Origin: Prevotella disiens JCM 6334 = ATCC 29426 | GTDB taxonomy: Bacteria > Bacteroidota > Bacteroidia > Bacteroidales > Bacteroidaceae | DNA: 45,746 nt | Direction of reading: 5' to 3' | NCBI RefSeq assembly: GCF_000613345.1 | Contig: NZ_BAIS01000014.1 | Span: 1-45,746 of the forward strand | In this document: one piece after another, positions 1 to 9,032 of the stretch | Numbering within the stretch: the stretch's first letter is position 1 | Layout: the number at the start of each line of letters is the position of its first letter | Notes under the pieces: model-generated | What the model saw: the letters and a program-made list of their open reading frames with translations, nothing else | Told to the model about the DNA's origin: nothing | The model's database searches: none | Program-made: the position numbers and the translations under genes

Positions 1-1061
1 TAAGTAGCAAAACCTAATAAAGAGTTAACAATAAATGATGTAATAGCGCTGGATTTATGTCCTGCATACCAATAGCCTCCACCAGGAAATATAGAAAGAA
101 TACCAGCTAAAACTTTACTTTTAGGCTTCCTCGCAATAATACTTGATATGACCTCATTCGTTTTATTAACAATTTGCTCATTGGTATTAAACTGATTTGC
201 TGCTTCAAAATGCTGTACACAATTATCTAAATAACCCATTTTTAAGTTTGAAAGTCCTAAATATAAATGCCTTCTTCGTATAGAATCTTGTTCTGTCAAA
301 TTAATTTTAGGAAATAACTTTTCAGCCTCACTATAATTATTAAGGCGATAAAACATCTTTGATACTTGGAATTTTACACGATTATCATTACATATATTTA
401 AATCCTTTTGTGCATAAAAATCAAAAATACCTTCTTCCATACGTTCAAGACCTTCATAACAAATCAATTTCTGCAAATAAGTAGAAGGAGAATTTTCTTT
501 GTCAAAATAAGAAAGGCGTTCTATTTCTAACATTGCCAAATTGTAATCATGATTATTAATTAAATAACGTATAAAGTCATTTAAACTATCTTTTTTATTG
601 ACAACTTTTAATCTATCGGTATAAATCGAATTTTGTGATTTTTGAGTCAAACTTAAAAATAAAGCAGAATCACAGTCTGGTAAATCTAATAAACATGGAT
701 TTCCATAAGCATACGTTACCGAATAAAATTTACCATCATGCCCACAACGAATCAAACGATCCGCAGTATCAAGAAATGCTTTTGCGAAATTTTCTTTTTT
801 AAATGCCTTTAAACCATAGTTTGAACAAGTTGGATACATTGCACATCTACTTCCACGAAGTTTACTAATATTTTTTTGATAAAAATGAATAAAATCAGCA
901 GAAGCCTTATTTCTTTCATCGGATATATTTACAACATTACTCGAGGACAATATCCCATCATGATATTCTTGACACATAACTTTAATATGCCAAGATGAAA
1001 GAAAAAATAATAGAAAAAATCTCAATATAGTCATTTTAAATCCAACAAAAGACTTATTCAT
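1..1061 (-). CDS. YidD-domain protein with helical repeats and C-terminal membrane segment (partial, 3' end outside window)
   Basis: Translating the minus strand from the ATG at 1061 gives 353 codons with no stop before the window edge. Residues 1-31 form a hydrophobic signal sequence (TILRFFLLFFLSS); Met10 is an alternative start. Residues 55-107 match the YidD family (membrane protein insertion efficiency factor): FIHFYQKNISKL, then RCAMYPTCSNYGLKAF, then DRLIRCGHDG, keeping the three family cysteines at about 73, 79 and 106. Residues about 150-310 look like degenerate TPR-type helices (for example YLGLSNLKMGYLDNCVQHFE). From about 314 a segment with an FPGGGYWYAGH motif and a hydrophobic stretch suggests a TM2-like membrane region. 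Ordinary YidD is about 70-110 residues and has neither extra part. YidD assists YidC/Sec membrane insertion; whether this form does is inferred. It lies beyond the rplQ terminator and so is probably transcribed separately. Confidence 0.75.
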   Translation of the reverse strand, partial: MNKSFVGFKMTILRFFLLFFLSSWHIKVMCQEYHDGILSSSNVVNISDERNKASADFIHFYQKNISKLRGSRCAMYPTCSNYGLKAFKKENFAKAFLDTADRLIRCGHDGKFYSVTYAYGNPCLLDLPDCDSALFLSLTQKSQNSIYTDRLKVVNKKDSLNDFIRYLINNHDYNLAMLEIERLSYFDKENSPSTYLQKLICYEGLERMEEGIFDFYAQKDLNICNDNRVKFQVSKMFYRLNNYSEAEKLFPKINLTEQDSIRRRHLYLGLSNLKMGYLDNCVQHFEAANQFNTNEQIVNKTNEVISSIIARKPKSKVLAGILSIFPGGGYWYAGHKSSAITSFIVNSLLGFAT

Positions 1062-1293
1062 AATTGATATATTTTTTGCAAAAATTACAAAAGAGTTGGC
1101 AAATTAACAAAAAAAAACAGTTTAACTTTTTAATACATATATAAAACAACACTATACCTCCAAAACGAAATACAAAAACAGCCACTCTAAACTATAAAAT
1201 GGCGTTTTTTGCGCTCCAAAACCTATTGTCCCTCAGTTCGGGATAAGTAGTGTATAGACAAAATCAAAATATCGCTAATGTGCCAAATTATCA

Positions 1294-1331
1294 TAAAAAA
1301 AGTGGATATGCTCATTTGAACATATCCGCTT
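1294..1331 (-). terminator. Rho-independent terminator after rplQ
   Basis: On the minus strand GGATATG pairs with CATATCC around a 10-nt loop, extended by GC and wobble pairs at the base, and is followed directly by seven T. It ends the S10-spc-alpha transcript. Between it and the YidD-domain gene (1062-1293) I see only AT-rich DNA with no recognisable gene. Confidence 0.8.
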
Positions 1332-1358
1332 ATATTATAAAGAAATCTTTCTAAAAGA

Positions 1359-1841
1359 TTATTCTGCTTTTGCTTCTTCTGCAACAGTTTCAGTTGCTGG
1401 TGTTTCAGCTTCAACAGCCTTTTTAGAACGACGGCTACGACGTGTCTTCTTAACTTCAGCCTTAGGAGTCTTAGCCATGTTTTCATCATAATCAACCAAC
1501 TCGATAAAAGCGATTGGTGCAGCGTCACCCTTACGCAAGCCAAGCTTGATAATACGAGTGTAACCGCCTGGACGGTCGCCTACCTTTACAGAAATTTCCT
1601 TGAACAATTCTGTTACAGCTTCTTTGTTCTGCAAGTAACGGAAAACTACACGACGTGAGTTGGTAGTATCGTCCTTAGCACGAGTGATAAGAGGCTCAAC
1701 GAATTTCTTCAAAGCCTTTGCCTTTGCGAGGGTCGTAGTGATTCTTTTGTGCGTAATCAAAGAGATAGCCATGTTAGAAAGCATAGCACTACGATGACTT
1801 GCAGTACGACCTAAATGGTTGAATTTTTTATTATGTCTCAT
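1359..1841 (-). CDS. rplQ: 50S ribosomal protein L17
   Basis: L17 is a large-subunit protein near the peptide exit tunnel. The product starts [13 protein letters not shown], the family N terminus; a longer reading frame from 1865 only adds a lysine-rich lead and is not favoured. The L17 core covers residues 1-120 ([33 protein letters not shown]). It is followed by a low-complexity tail of alternating Lys/Arg and Ala/Glu to residue 160, longer than the compact forms of other phyla. It is last in the alpha operon after rpoA, as is usual. Confidence 0.96.
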   Translation of the reverse strand: MRHNKKFNHLGRTASHRSAMLSNMAISLITHKRITTTLAKAKALKKFVEPLITRAKDDTTNSRRVVFRYLQNKEAVTELFKEISVKVGDRPGGYTRIIKLGLRKGDAAPIAFIELVDYDENMAKTPKAEVKKTRRSRRSKKAVEAETPATETVAEEAKAE

Positions 1842-1880
1842 TTTCTTTTTCTTGTTGTTGACCAAAATAGTTTTAATGTG

Positions 1881-1904
1881 GTGGACTTACTCTTAGCAGT
1901 CCAC
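1881..1904 (-). other. Intercistronic hairpin between rpoA and rplQ
   Basis: GTGGACT and AGTCCAC form a perfect 7-bp stem with a 10-nt loop in the 73-nt gap between rpoA and rplQ. No T run follows, so an RNA processing or stability element is more likely than a terminator. Confidence 0.45.
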
Positions 1905-1914
1905 CTACATTAAC

Positions 1915-2913
1915 TTATTCTCTGTCCAATTTATACTTTGTAATGTCGGTTCCAAACGTAAGATTCAGACTCTCGAGCAAATCATCAAGCTCTGAAAGCG
2001 ATTTCTTACCAAAGTTACGGAACTTCAAGAGGTCGGTCTTGTTGTACTGAACAAGGTCGCCAAGTGTTTCAACATCAGCTGCCTTCAAGCAGTTGAGCGC
2101 ACGAACACTGAGGTTGAGACTTGAATCAGTGAGCTTAGTTTTAAGCAACTGACGCATGTGCAATACCTCTTCATCAAACTCTTGGTTGCCTTCCTGATCA
2201 GGACTCTCCAACATAATCTTTTCGTCAGAGAACAACATGAAGTGATAGATAAGGATTTTTGCAGCCTCTTTAAGCGCGTCCTTTGGGTGAATAGAACCAT
2301 CTGTTGCAACTTCAATTACCAATTTGTCATAGTCGGTCTTTTGTTCAACACGATATGGCTCAACGGCATACTTGACGTTGCGGATTGGGGTGTAGATTGA
2401 ATCGATTGGGAGTACATTCACATCAGTGCAGAATTCACGATTTTCATCAGCTGAAACGTAACCACGTCCCTTGTTGATAGTTAAATCTATCTGCATTGAG
2501 GCTTTTGAGTCTAAATGACAAATCACCAAATCAGGATTTAACACTTCAAATCCAGTCAGATACTTGCCAATATCACCAGCTTTGAATTCTGTTGAATTCT
2601 CTACGGTAATACTAACTTTCTCATTCTCGAATTCTTCTACTACTTGCTTGAATCGAACTTGCTTGAGATTCAAAATGATATTGGTGACATCTTCCTTAAC
2701 GCCCGGAACGGTAGAAAACTCATGCTCAACACCTGCGATACGCACTGTATTGATAGCATAGCCCTCCAAAGACGAAAGAAGGATGCGGCGCAATGAGTTA
2801 CCAATTGTAACACCAAAGCCAGGCTCAAGAGGACGGAATTCGAACTTGCCGAATTGGTCGTTAGCCTCCAACATCACAACTTTATCAGGTTTTTGAAATG
2901 CTAATATCGCCAT
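1915..2913 (-). CDS. rpoA: DNA-directed RNA polymerase subunit alpha
   Basis: The alpha subunit dimerises to nucleate assembly of RNA polymerase. At 332 residues it has the normal length. The N-terminal domain (about 1-235) carries the [16 protein letters not shown] motif of the dimer interface. An acidic linker ([12 protein letters not shown]) leads to the C-terminal domain (about 255-332) with [20 protein letters not shown] and [10 protein letters not shown], the helices that contact DNA and activators. It sits between rpsD and rplQ, the standard alpha-operon order. Confidence 0.98.
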   Translation of the reverse strand: MAILAFQKPDKVVMLEANDQFGKFEFRPLEPGFGVTIGNSLRRILLSSLEGYAINTVRIAGVEHEFSTVPGVKEDVTNIILNLKQVRFKQVVEEFENEKVSITVENSTEFKAGDIGKYLTGFEVLNPDLVICHLDSKASMQIDLTINKGRGYVSADENREFCTDVNVLPIDSIYTPIRNVKYAVEPYRVEQKTDYDKLVIEVATDGSIHPKDALKEAAKILIYHFMLFSDEKIMLESPDQEGNQEFDEEVLHMRQLLKTKLTDSSLNLSVRALNCLKAADVETLGDLVQYNKTDLLKFRNFGKKSLSELDDLLESLNLTFGTDITKYKLDRE

Positions 2914-2927
2914 TAATTTAATGATTT

Positions 2928-3535
2928 TTATTGTTTAGAGTACAACTCAACGATTAATTGCTCCTTAATATTCTCTGGAATGTCTTCACGAGCTGGTTGG
3001 TGGAGGAACTTACCACTCTTGCTGTTTTCGTCCCACTCTATCCAAGGATATTTGCTGTGGTTGAAACCAGCCAAGCAGCTTCAATAACTTCGAGAGACTT
3101 AGCCTTTTCGCGTACGCCAACGATATCACCAGCCTTAACAGCATAAGAAGCGATGTTTACAACACCACCATTTACAACGATATGCTTGTGATTTACCAAC
3201 TGACGAGCAGCGGCACGGGTTGGTGCAAGACCAAGACGATATACCACATTGTCGAGACGGCTTTCGAGGTTCTGAAGAAGAACTTCACCAGTAATACCAC
3301 TAGCCTTTGCAGCACGGTCGAACATGTTGCGGAACTGACGCTCCAAAACACCGTATGTATATTTTGCCTTTTGCTTTTCTGCCAACTGAGCACCATACTC
3401 AGAAACCTTGCGACGACGATTGTTACCGTGTTGTCCTGGAGGGAAATTTCTCTTAGCTAACACTTTATCTGCGCCGAAGATTGGCTCACCAAAGCGGCGT
3501 GCGATTCTAGATTTTGGACCTATGTATCTTGCCAT
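2928..3535 (-). CDS. rpsD: 30S ribosomal protein S4 (frame broken once near the 3' end)
   Basis: S4 initiates assembly of the 30S body and in many bacteria represses the alpha operon. The frame from [14 protein letters not shown] runs normally to KSLEVIEAA, then reads out of frame to a stop at 3038. The expected tail continues in the next frame: [16 protein letters not shown] to [15 protein letters not shown], ending at 2928. One extra base near 3072-3082 (TT to TTT before GGCTGG) would join them as EAALAGF and give 202 residues, the family length. The S4 RNA-binding domain ([27 protein letters not shown]) is intact. A sequencing error is far likelier than loss of this essential gene. Confidence 0.9.
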
Positions 3536-3570
3536 AATTATAATATTCTTAAATTGTTAAAAAGATGAGA

Positions 3571-3960
3571 TTATACACGACGACGTTTTGGAGGACGGCA
3601 ACCGTTGTGTGGCAATGGAGTTACATCGACAATCTCTGTAACCAAAATGCCTGCAGCGTTGACAGCGCGAATAGCACTCTCACGACCATTACCTGGTCCC
3701 TTTACAAACGCTTTTACTTTACGTAAACCGAGGTCGAAAGCTACTTTAGCACAATCCTCTGCTGCCATTTGTGCAGCGTAAGGAGTGTTTTTCTTTGAAC
3801 CACGGAATCCCATCTTACCAGCTGAAGACCAAGAAATAACTTGACCTTCATTGTTTGCCAAAGATACAATAATATTATTAAATGAACTGTGAACGTGGAG
3901 CTGACCCATTGCATCAACTCTTACATTTCTTTTCTTAGATGTTGCTGATTTTTTTGCCAT
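3571..3960 (-). CDS. rpsK: 30S ribosomal protein S11
   Basis: S11 lies on the 30S platform and contacts the mRNA exit region. The 129-residue product has the family core: [35 protein letters not shown], and the C-terminal [15 protein letters not shown] and [18 protein letters not shown]. The N-terminal ten residues are Lys/Ser-rich and variable. It lies between rpsM and rpsD, as in most alpha operons. Confidence 0.98.
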   Translation of the reverse strand: MAKKSATSKKRNVRVDAMGQLHVHSSFNNIIVSLANNEGQVISWSSAGKMGFRGSKKNTPYAAQMAAEDCAKVAFDLGLRKVKAFVKGPGNGRESAIRAVNAAGILVTEIVDVTPLPHNGCRPPKRRRV

Positions 3961-4039
3961 AATTTCTTTTAGTTTAAAAGTCTTAAGTTTATAAGTTAAT
4001 GAGTACGAAGACTCTCAACTCTTAACTCTCAACTAAATT

Positions 4040-4420
4040 TTACTTAGTAGCCTTCTTCTTATTAGCAACAGTCTTCTTCTTTCCCTTACGGGTACGAGCA
4101 TTATTCTTAGTACTCTGACCGCGAACTGGAAGACCATTACGATGTCTAACTCCACGATAGCAACCTATATCCATGAGGCGCTTAATGTTCATCTGAATCT
4201 CCGAACGGAGTTCACCTTCAACTTTGAATTCAGCACCGATAATTTCACGGATTTTAGCAGCTTGGTCATCAGACCACTCGCTAACCTTGAGGTCGCGGTT
4301 GATACCTGCTTTATCCAATATCTTTGCTGAACTACTTCGACCAATACCATAGATATAGGTCAATGCGATTTCGCCACGCTTTTCTTGGGGCAAATCTACT
4401 CCAACAATTCTTATTGCCAT
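4040..4420 (-). CDS. rpsM: 30S ribosomal protein S13
   Basis: S13 sits in the 30S head and forms bridges to the 50S subunit and contacts to P-site t[30 protein letters not shown] is the conserved N-terminal part, followed by a helix-two-turn-helix segment, then [22 protein letters not shown], and a Lys-rich tail that reaches tRNA. The length of 126 is normal. It follows rpmJ and precedes rpsK; the 79-nt gap after it holds a short tandem CTCTCAACT/CTTAACT motif of no evident function. Confidence 0.98.
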   Translation of the reverse strand: MAIRIVGVDLPQEKRGEIALTYIYGIGRSSSAKILDKAGINRDLKVSEWSDDQAAKIREIIGAEFKVEGELRSEIQMNIKRLMDIGCYRGVRHRNGLPVRGQSTKNNARTRKGKKKTVANKKKATK

Positions 4421-4507
4421 TGAATGTAATTAATTAAAAATTTGTTATTGCTATAAACTCTGCAAAATTACTCATTTAATATTAAATAATTAACAGATTA
4501 TAGTTTT

Positions 4508-4624
4508 TTAACCCTGACGTAACTTGAACTTAGGGTTTTTCTTGTTGATAACGAACAAACGACCTTTACGACGAACGATTTTGCAGTCGGCTGTACGCTT
4601 CTTTAATGATGCTCTTGTCTTCAT
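4508..4624 (-). CDS. rpmJ: 50S ribosomal protein L36
   Basis: A 38-codon frame starts [20 protein letters not shown] and ends [11 protein letters not shown] before TAA. This is the L36 signature. It has a single cysteine (Cys14) rather than the four zinc ligands of the classical C+ form, so it is the zinc-independent type. Its place between infA and rpsM is the conserved one. Confidence 0.95.
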   Translation of the reverse strand: MKTRASLKKRTADCKIVRRKGRLFVINKKNPKFKLRQG

Positions 4625-4637
4625 TTTTATATTTTAA

Positions 4638-4856
4638 TTATTTGTATCTGAAAACTATTCTGCCTTTTGTTAAGTCGTATGGACTCATCTCGACCTTGAC
4701 CTTGTCGCCAGGGAGAATCTTGATGTAGTGCATTCGCATCTTACCAGAAATGTGTGCTGTAATATCAACACCATTTTCTAACTCTACGCGGAACATTGCA
4801 TTTGAGAGAGCCTCGAGAATTGTTCCGTCCTGCTCGATAGCAGTTTGTTTTGCCAT
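4638..4856 (-). CDS. infA: Translation initiation factor IF-1
   Basis: IF-1 blocks the A site during initiation. The 72-residue product is a single OB-fold (S1-like) domain: [54 protein letters not shown]. It lies 13 nt upstream of rpmJ. The family often has map (methionine aminopeptidase) immediately upstream, but here the preceding gene is secY with a 193-nt gap and no map. Confidence 0.97.
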   Translation of the reverse strand: MAKQTAIEQDGTILEALSNAMFRVELENGVDITAHISGKMRMHYIKILPGDKVKVEMSPYDLTKGRIVFRYK

Positions 4857-4950
4857 ATCTTATTATTTTGTCTTTTAATAATGTTTATTTCTTCAGTCAG
4901 AAGAGAAATCGTGTTTGTTTCGAATTTACGAATTATGCCAAAAATGAGGC

Positions 4951-4987
4951 GGTCAACCTTTAGGCGTTAAACCAAAAATGATTGACC
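4951..4987 (-). other. Hairpin in the secY-infA gap
   Basis: GGTCAA and TTGACC form a 6-bp outer stem, with an inner TTTA/TAAA pairing around ACGCC. It sits in the 193-nt gap between secY and infA where map would often be. No long T run follows, so it is at most a weak terminator or processing site. Confidence 0.35.
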
Positions 4988-5049
4988 TGCCACATTATCT
5001 TATTTCATCTTCTTCATAAAGGAATATTCTTACTTCATCAGAAAAAGAT

Positions 5050-6390
5050 TTAATATGCAGCTACATTGCCGTTGCCACGTGTATGACCAGAATTCAAAAG
5101 ACCATCGTAGTGACGCATCATCAAGTGTGATTCAATTTGTTGAAGAGTATCAATAACAACACCAACAAGAATCAACAATGATGTTCCACCAAAGAATTGA
5201 CCAAATGAATCTTGAACATTGAGCAAACCTGCTAAAGCTGGCATAACCGCTATAAGAGCTATAAAGAGAGAGCCAGGGAAAGTCAAGCGGGTCATAACCG
5301 TATCGATGTATTCCGCTGTACTCTTACCTGGTTTTACACCAGGAATAAATCCATTGTTTCTCTTCATATCCTCTGCCATTTGAGTAGGGTTGAGTGTGAT
5401 AGCTGTATAAAAGTAAGTAAATGCGATTATCAAACCAACATAGATTAAATTATACGCTAAACTCTTTGTATTCATCAAAGCCTGAAGTACAGGACTTGCA
5501 CTATCAGTAGAGAACTGAACAATTGTCAATGGGATAAACATCAATGCTTGGGCAAAGATGATAGGCATTACGTTAGCTGCGAATAATTTCAAAGGAATAT
5601 ATTGACGCGCACCACCATATTGCTTGTTTCCCACAACACGTTTTGCATACTGTACAGGAACTTTGCGTGTACCTTGAGTAAGAAGGATAGCCGCACACAC
5701 TACCAAGTATAGGATAATTATTTCTACGATAAACATTACAAGACCACCACTTGTAATCGCTGTAAAGCGGCTACTTACTTCTTGGAAGAAAGATTGTGGA
5801 AGTCGGGCAATGATACCGACCATAATAATGATTGAAATTCCGTTTCCTACACCCTTATCCGTAATGCGCTCACCGAGCCATAAAATAAACATAGACCCAG
5901 CGGCCAAGATTATTGAGGCAGAGAACATGAAGGCAGTCCAGTTTACTCCTGTTGCCAAAGCGCCCGCTGCCTGTGTCTTCAAGTTAATCAAGTATGCAGG
6001 CGCTTGGAATAACAGAATAAATACTGTCAAAATGCGTGTATACCAATTAATCTTCTTATGCCCACTTTCTCCTTCGCGCTGCATCTTTTGGAAATAAGGT
6101 ACAGCAACAGCTAAAAGCTGCATTACGATAGAAGCAGAAATGTAAGGCATAATTCCCAAAGCAAAAATAGAAGCTTTGGAGAAAGCACCACCAGAGAACA
6201 TGTCCAACAGTGACATCAAACCGCCAGCTGTTTGTGACTGGAGTTTTTCCAACAAACTCGGATTAATTCCGGGAAGTACAATAAACGAGCCAAAACGGTA
6301 TATGGCTGTGAACAGGATGGTCACGAGGAGTCGCTTGCGCAAATCCTCGATTTTCCAACAGTTCTTCAGTGTCTCAATAAACTTTTTCAT
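5050..6390 (-). CDS. secY: Protein translocase subunit SecY
   Basis: SecY is the channel of the Sec translocon in the inner membrane, working with SecE (encoded at 36680-36871). I chose the start MKKFIETLKNCWKIEDLRKR; an upstream ATG at 6417 would overlap rplO. The 446 residues show about ten hydrophobic helices, the plug-region stretch GGAFSKASIFALGIMPYISASI after TM1, and the cytosolic loop with QGTRKVPVQYAKRVVG. It directly follows rplO in the spc operon. Confidence 0.97.
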   Translation of the reverse strand: MKKFIETLKNCWKIEDLRKRLLVTILFTAIYRFGSFIVLPGINPSLLEKLQSQTAGGLMSLLDMFSGGAFSKASIFALGIMPYISASIVMQLLAVAVPYFQKMQREGESGHKKINWYTRILTVFILLFQAPAYLINLKTQAAGALATGVNWTAFMFSASIILAAGSMFILWLGERITDKGVGNGISIIIMVGIIARLPQSFFQEVSSRFTAITSGGLVMFIVEIIILYLVVCAAILLTQGTRKVPVQYAKRVVGNKQYGGARQYIPLKLFAANVMPIIFAQALMFIPLTIVQFSTDSASPVLQALMNTKSLAYNLIYVGLIIAFTYFYTAITLNPTQMAEDMKRNNGFIPGVKPGKSTAEYIDTVMTRLTFPGSLFIALIAVMPALAGLLNVQDSFGQFFGGTSLLILVGVVIDTLQQIESHLMMRHYDGLLNSGHTRGNGNVAAY

Positions 6391-6394
6391 TGAC

Positions 6395-6841
6395 TTAGAT
6401 AATAGTTGTGTTACCACCTACTGCCTTGATAGCTTCTTCGGCAGTCTTTGAGAAGGCATTTGCTTCAACATCAACCTTCAACTTCAATTCTCCATCGCCA
6501 AGAATCTTTACAAGTACCTTGCCATTTGTCAAACCAGCTTCAATTAATTCAGCCAATCCGATTTTTGCAAGATTCTTTTTCTCAGCAAGTTCTTGAAGAG
6601 TAGACAAGTTAACTGCAAAGTATTCCTTGTGATTGATATTCTTGAATCCACCCTTTGGAACACGGCGCTGAAGTGGCATCTGACCACCTTCAAAACCTAT
6701 CTTTCTCTTATAACCAGAGCGTGACTTTGCACCCTTGTGACCACGTGTAGAAGTACCGCCAAGTCCAGAACCTGGTCCACGACCAATACGACGACGAGAA
6801 TGGGTTGAGCCCTCTGCTGGTTTTAAATTATTTAATTTCAT
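6395..6841 (-). CDS. rplO: 50S ribosomal protein L15
   Basis: L15 is an early-to-middle assembly protein that binds 23S rRNA. The 148-residue product has the glycine- and arginine-rich N-terminal arm (RRRIGRGPGSGLGGTSTRGHKGAKSRSG as separate conserved blocks), then GFEGGQMPLQRRVPKGGF, and a C-terminal globular part (VLVKILGDGELK, VEANAFSKTAEEAI). It ends five bases before the secY start, so the two are likely translationally coupled. Confidence 0.98.
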   Translation of the reverse strand: MKLNNLKPAEGSTHSRRRIGRGPGSGLGGTSTRGHKGAKSRSGYKRKIGFEGGQMPLQRRVPKGGFKNINHKEYFAVNLSTLQELAEKKNLAKIGLAELIEAGLTNGKVLVKILGDGELKLKVDVEANAFSKTAEEAIKAVGGNTTII

Positions 6842-6866
6842 AACACAGTTTCTTTAAAAAGATTTA

Positions 6867-7043
6867 TTAATCAATTACTGTCACCAAATGATGAACTTTA
6901 CGAATCATTCCGCGAATGCTTGGAGTATCTTCTACTTCAACCACTTGTGAAATCTTACGAAGTCCAAGAGCCAATAATGTACTCTTTTGGTCTTTTGGAG
7001 CGTTAATACGGCTCTTAATTTGCTTAACTTTAATTGTTGCCAT
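6867..7043 (-). CDS. rpmD: 50S ribosomal protein L30
   Basis: This is a 58-codon frame starting MATIKVKQIKSRINAPKDQK, with the L30 motif LLALGLRKISQVVEV and ending VHHLVTVID. The compact beta-alpha-beta fold and position between rpsE and rplO are those of the bacterial L30. It is one of the small ribosomal proteins that some phyla lack. Confidence 0.96.
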   Translation of the reverse strand: MATIKVKQIKSRINAPKDQKSTLLALGLRKISQVVEVEDTPSIRGMIRKVHHLVTVID

Positions 7044-7061
7044 TATTCAAATCTCCTGTAA

Positions 7062-7574
7062 TTAACCGTTAAATACTTTGTCCATACTAATACCACGCTC
7101 ACCAGCAACAGTATATGCATCACGCATTTGAGCGAGAGCAGCAATAGTTGCCTTTACGAGGTTGTGAGGGTTAGATGAACCCTTTGACTTTGCAATCACG
7201 TCAGTAACACCTGCGCTCTCAAGTACAGCACGCATAGCACCACCAGCTTTCAAACCAGTACCGGCAGCAGCTGGCTTAAGAAGTACACAAGCACCGCTAA
7301 AACGTGCTTCAACTTCGTGTGGAACAGTGCCTTTAAGCACAGGAACTTTAACAAGGTTTTTCTTAGCAGCATCTGTACCCTTTTGGATAGCAGCTGTTAC
7401 TTCACCAGCCTTGCCAAGTCCCCAACCAATAACACCTTTACCATCACCTACAACGACGATGGCCGCAAATGTGAATGTACGTCCACCCTTGGTAACCTTG
7501 GTCACGCGGTTGATTGCAACCAAACGGTCTTTCAGTTCTACGTCACTATTTACTTTTACTTTATTCATTGCCAT
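7062..7574 (-). CDS. rpsE: 30S ribosomal protein S5
   Basis: S5 acts in decoding accuracy and helicase activity at the mRNA entry. The N-terminal double-stranded-RNA-binding-like domain includes [18 protein letters not shown] and [19 protein letters not shown], the loop region where spectinomycin resistance changes occur in other bacteria. The C-terminal domain has [19 protein letters not shown] and [16 protein letters not shown]. Its 170 residues are normal. It lies five bases after rplR. Confidence 0.98.
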   Translation of the reverse strand: MAMNKVKVNSDVELKDRLVAINRVTKVTKGGRTFTFAAIVVVGDGKGVIGWGLGKAGEVTAAIQKGTDAAKKNLVKVPVLKGTVPHEVEARFSGACVLLKPAAAGTGLKAGGAMRAVLESAGVTDVIAKSKGSSNPHNLVKATIAALAQMRDAYTVAGERGISMDKVFNG

Positions 7575-7579
7575 ATCGT

Positions 7580-7924
7580 TTAGAATTTAAGTCCTCCCTC
7601 ACGTGCAGCATCAGCCAAGGCTTGTACACGTCCGTGATAAAGATAACCGTTACGATCGAAAACTACTTGCTGTACACCAGCAGCAGTAGCCTTTTCAGCT
7701 ACAAGAGTACCAACTTTCTTAGCTTGTTCAATTTTGGCCATTTTTTCAAGACCAGCAGAAGAAGCAGAAGCAAGTGTCGTTCCTGTAAGATCATTAATTA
7801 CTTGTGCGTAAATTTGCTTATTACTGCGGAAAACGCTCAAACGAGGACGTTCTGCAGTTCCGTTCACACTCTTGCGAATGTGCAACTTTATCTTAAGTCT
7901 TCTTTGTTCTTTCTTTGTTGTCAT
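7580..7924 (-). CDS. rplR: 50S ribosomal protein L18
   Basis: L18 binds 5S rRNA together with L5. The 114-residue product begins with a basic arm ([21 protein letters not shown]) and then has the family blocks [20 protein letters not shown], and at the end [19 protein letters not shown]. It lies between rplF and rpsE, the usual spc order. Confidence 0.98.
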   Translation of the reverse strand: MTTKKEQRRLKIKLHIRKSVNGTAERPRLSVFRSNKQIYAQVINDLTGTTLASASSAGLEKMAKIEQAKKVGTLVAEKATAAGVQQVVFDRNGYLYHGRVQALADAAREGGLKF

Positions 7925-7945
7925 AATCGTAATGAATTATTAAAG

Positions 7946-8512
7946 TTACTTAGCTGCAGCTGATTTACCAGACTTTCTGCGAATAACCTCACCTTGGAAC
8001 AAAATACCCTTACCTTTGTATGGTTCAGGCTTACGGAAAGAACGAATCTTTGCACAAATAAGACCAAGCAATTGCTTATCAGCTGTTTCAAGAGTGATAA
8101 TAGGGTTTTGGTTACGTTCACTCTTAGTTTCAACTGTTACTTCTTTTGGAAATTCGATGAAAATAGGGTGTGTATAGCCAAGCGAGAATTCAACCAAGTT
8201 ACCTTGATTTGAAACGCGATAACCTACACCAACCAATTCAAGAGTCTTCTTATAACCTTCACTAACTCCAACAACCATGTTGTTTACGAGCGAACGATAA
8301 AGACCATGGTAAGCTTGCTTTTGCTTGTAGTTCACAGGATTTTTCTCATCAACTTCGAAGACAATTTGACTTTCTTCGATGTTTACCTTAATAGAAGGAT
8401 TTACATACTGAGAGAGTTCACCCTTAGGACCTTTCACTGTAACAACGTTATCCTTTTGTGTGATAGTTACACCAGCAGGAATACTAATTGGTAAATTTCC
8501 AATTCTTGACAT
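7946..8512 (-). CDS. rplF: 50S ribosomal protein L6
   Basis: L6 is near the factor-binding site of the 50S subunit. I use the start MSRIGNLPISIPAGV; an in-frame ATG 30 bases upstream lacks family support and would run toward rpsH. Two homologous halves are visible; the second holds the signature LICAKIRSFRKPEPYKGKGI. The length is 188, normal for Bacteroidetes. Confidence 0.97.
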   Translation of the reverse strand: MSRIGNLPISIPAGVTITQKDNVVTVKGPKGELSQYVNPSIKVNIEESQIVFEVDEKNPVNYKQKQAYHGLYRSLVNNMVVGVSEGYKKTLELVGVGYRVSNQGNLVEFSLGYTHPIFIEFPKEVTVETKSERNQNPIITLETADKQLLGLICAKIRSFRKPEPYKGKGILFQGEVIRRKSGKSAAAK

Positions 8513-8526
8513 TTTGAATCCTCCAA

Positions 8527-8922
8527 TTAATAAATGTAGCAAAGAACTTCACCACCAATTTTCTCAGCAGCTGCTTCTTTGTTTGTCATTACACCTTTAG
8601 ACGTTGAAATAATTGCAATTCCAAGTCCGTTAATTACTCTCGGCATGTCTTTGTAGCCAGTATACTGGCGAAGACCTGGTGAAGAAACGCGCTTCAATTT
8701 CTTGATAGCGTTCTGTTTTGTAACAGGGTCGTATTTTAAAGCGACCTTGATAGTTCCTTGTGGACCATCTTCAATGAACTTATAGTTCAGAATGTAGCCC
8801 TTCTCAAAGAGAATCTTAGTAATAGATTTCTTCAAGTTAGACGCAGGAACTTCAACAACACGGTGATGAGCCATGATTGCGTTTCTGAGTCTTGTCAGAT
8901 AATCTGCTATTGGATCTGTCAT
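8527..8922 (-). CDS. rpsH: 30S ribosomal protein S8
   Basis: S8 binds the central domain of 16S rRNA and, in E. coli, represses the spc operon. The start MTDPIADYLTRLRNAIMAHH is the family N terminus; the open frame extends 39 codons further upstream but without family similarity. The C-terminal motif GLGIAIISTSKGVMTNKEAA is present. The product has 131 residues. A pair of hairpins lies in the gap upstream. Confidence 0.97.
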   Translation of the reverse strand: MTDPIADYLTRLRNAIMAHHRVVEVPASNLKKSITKILFEKGYILNYKFIEDGPQGTIKVALKYDPVTKQNAIKKLKRVSSPGLRQYTGYKDMPRVINGLGIAIISTSKGVMTNKEAAAEKIGGEVLCYIY

Positions 8923-8942
8923 AAATATAAAATGTTTAATTA

Positions 8943-9014
8943 ATCGGGACTTCCCCGACAATATTAAAAAATATCCTTTTAAAATCCTCCGCCACGGAAT
9001 TATGTTTTCCGTGA
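8943..9014 (-). other. Two hairpins between rpsN and rpsH
   Basis: The 110-nt gap holds a short stem (TCGGG/CCCGA, about 8944-8958) and a longer one (CACGGAA at 8993-8999 with TTCCGTG at 9007-9013, extended by neighbouring bases). No T run follows either. Most neighbouring genes here are spaced by only a few bases, so this structured gap stands out as a possible regulatory or processing element. Confidence 0.4.
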
Positions 9015-9032
9015 CGAAAGGAATTATAGATT

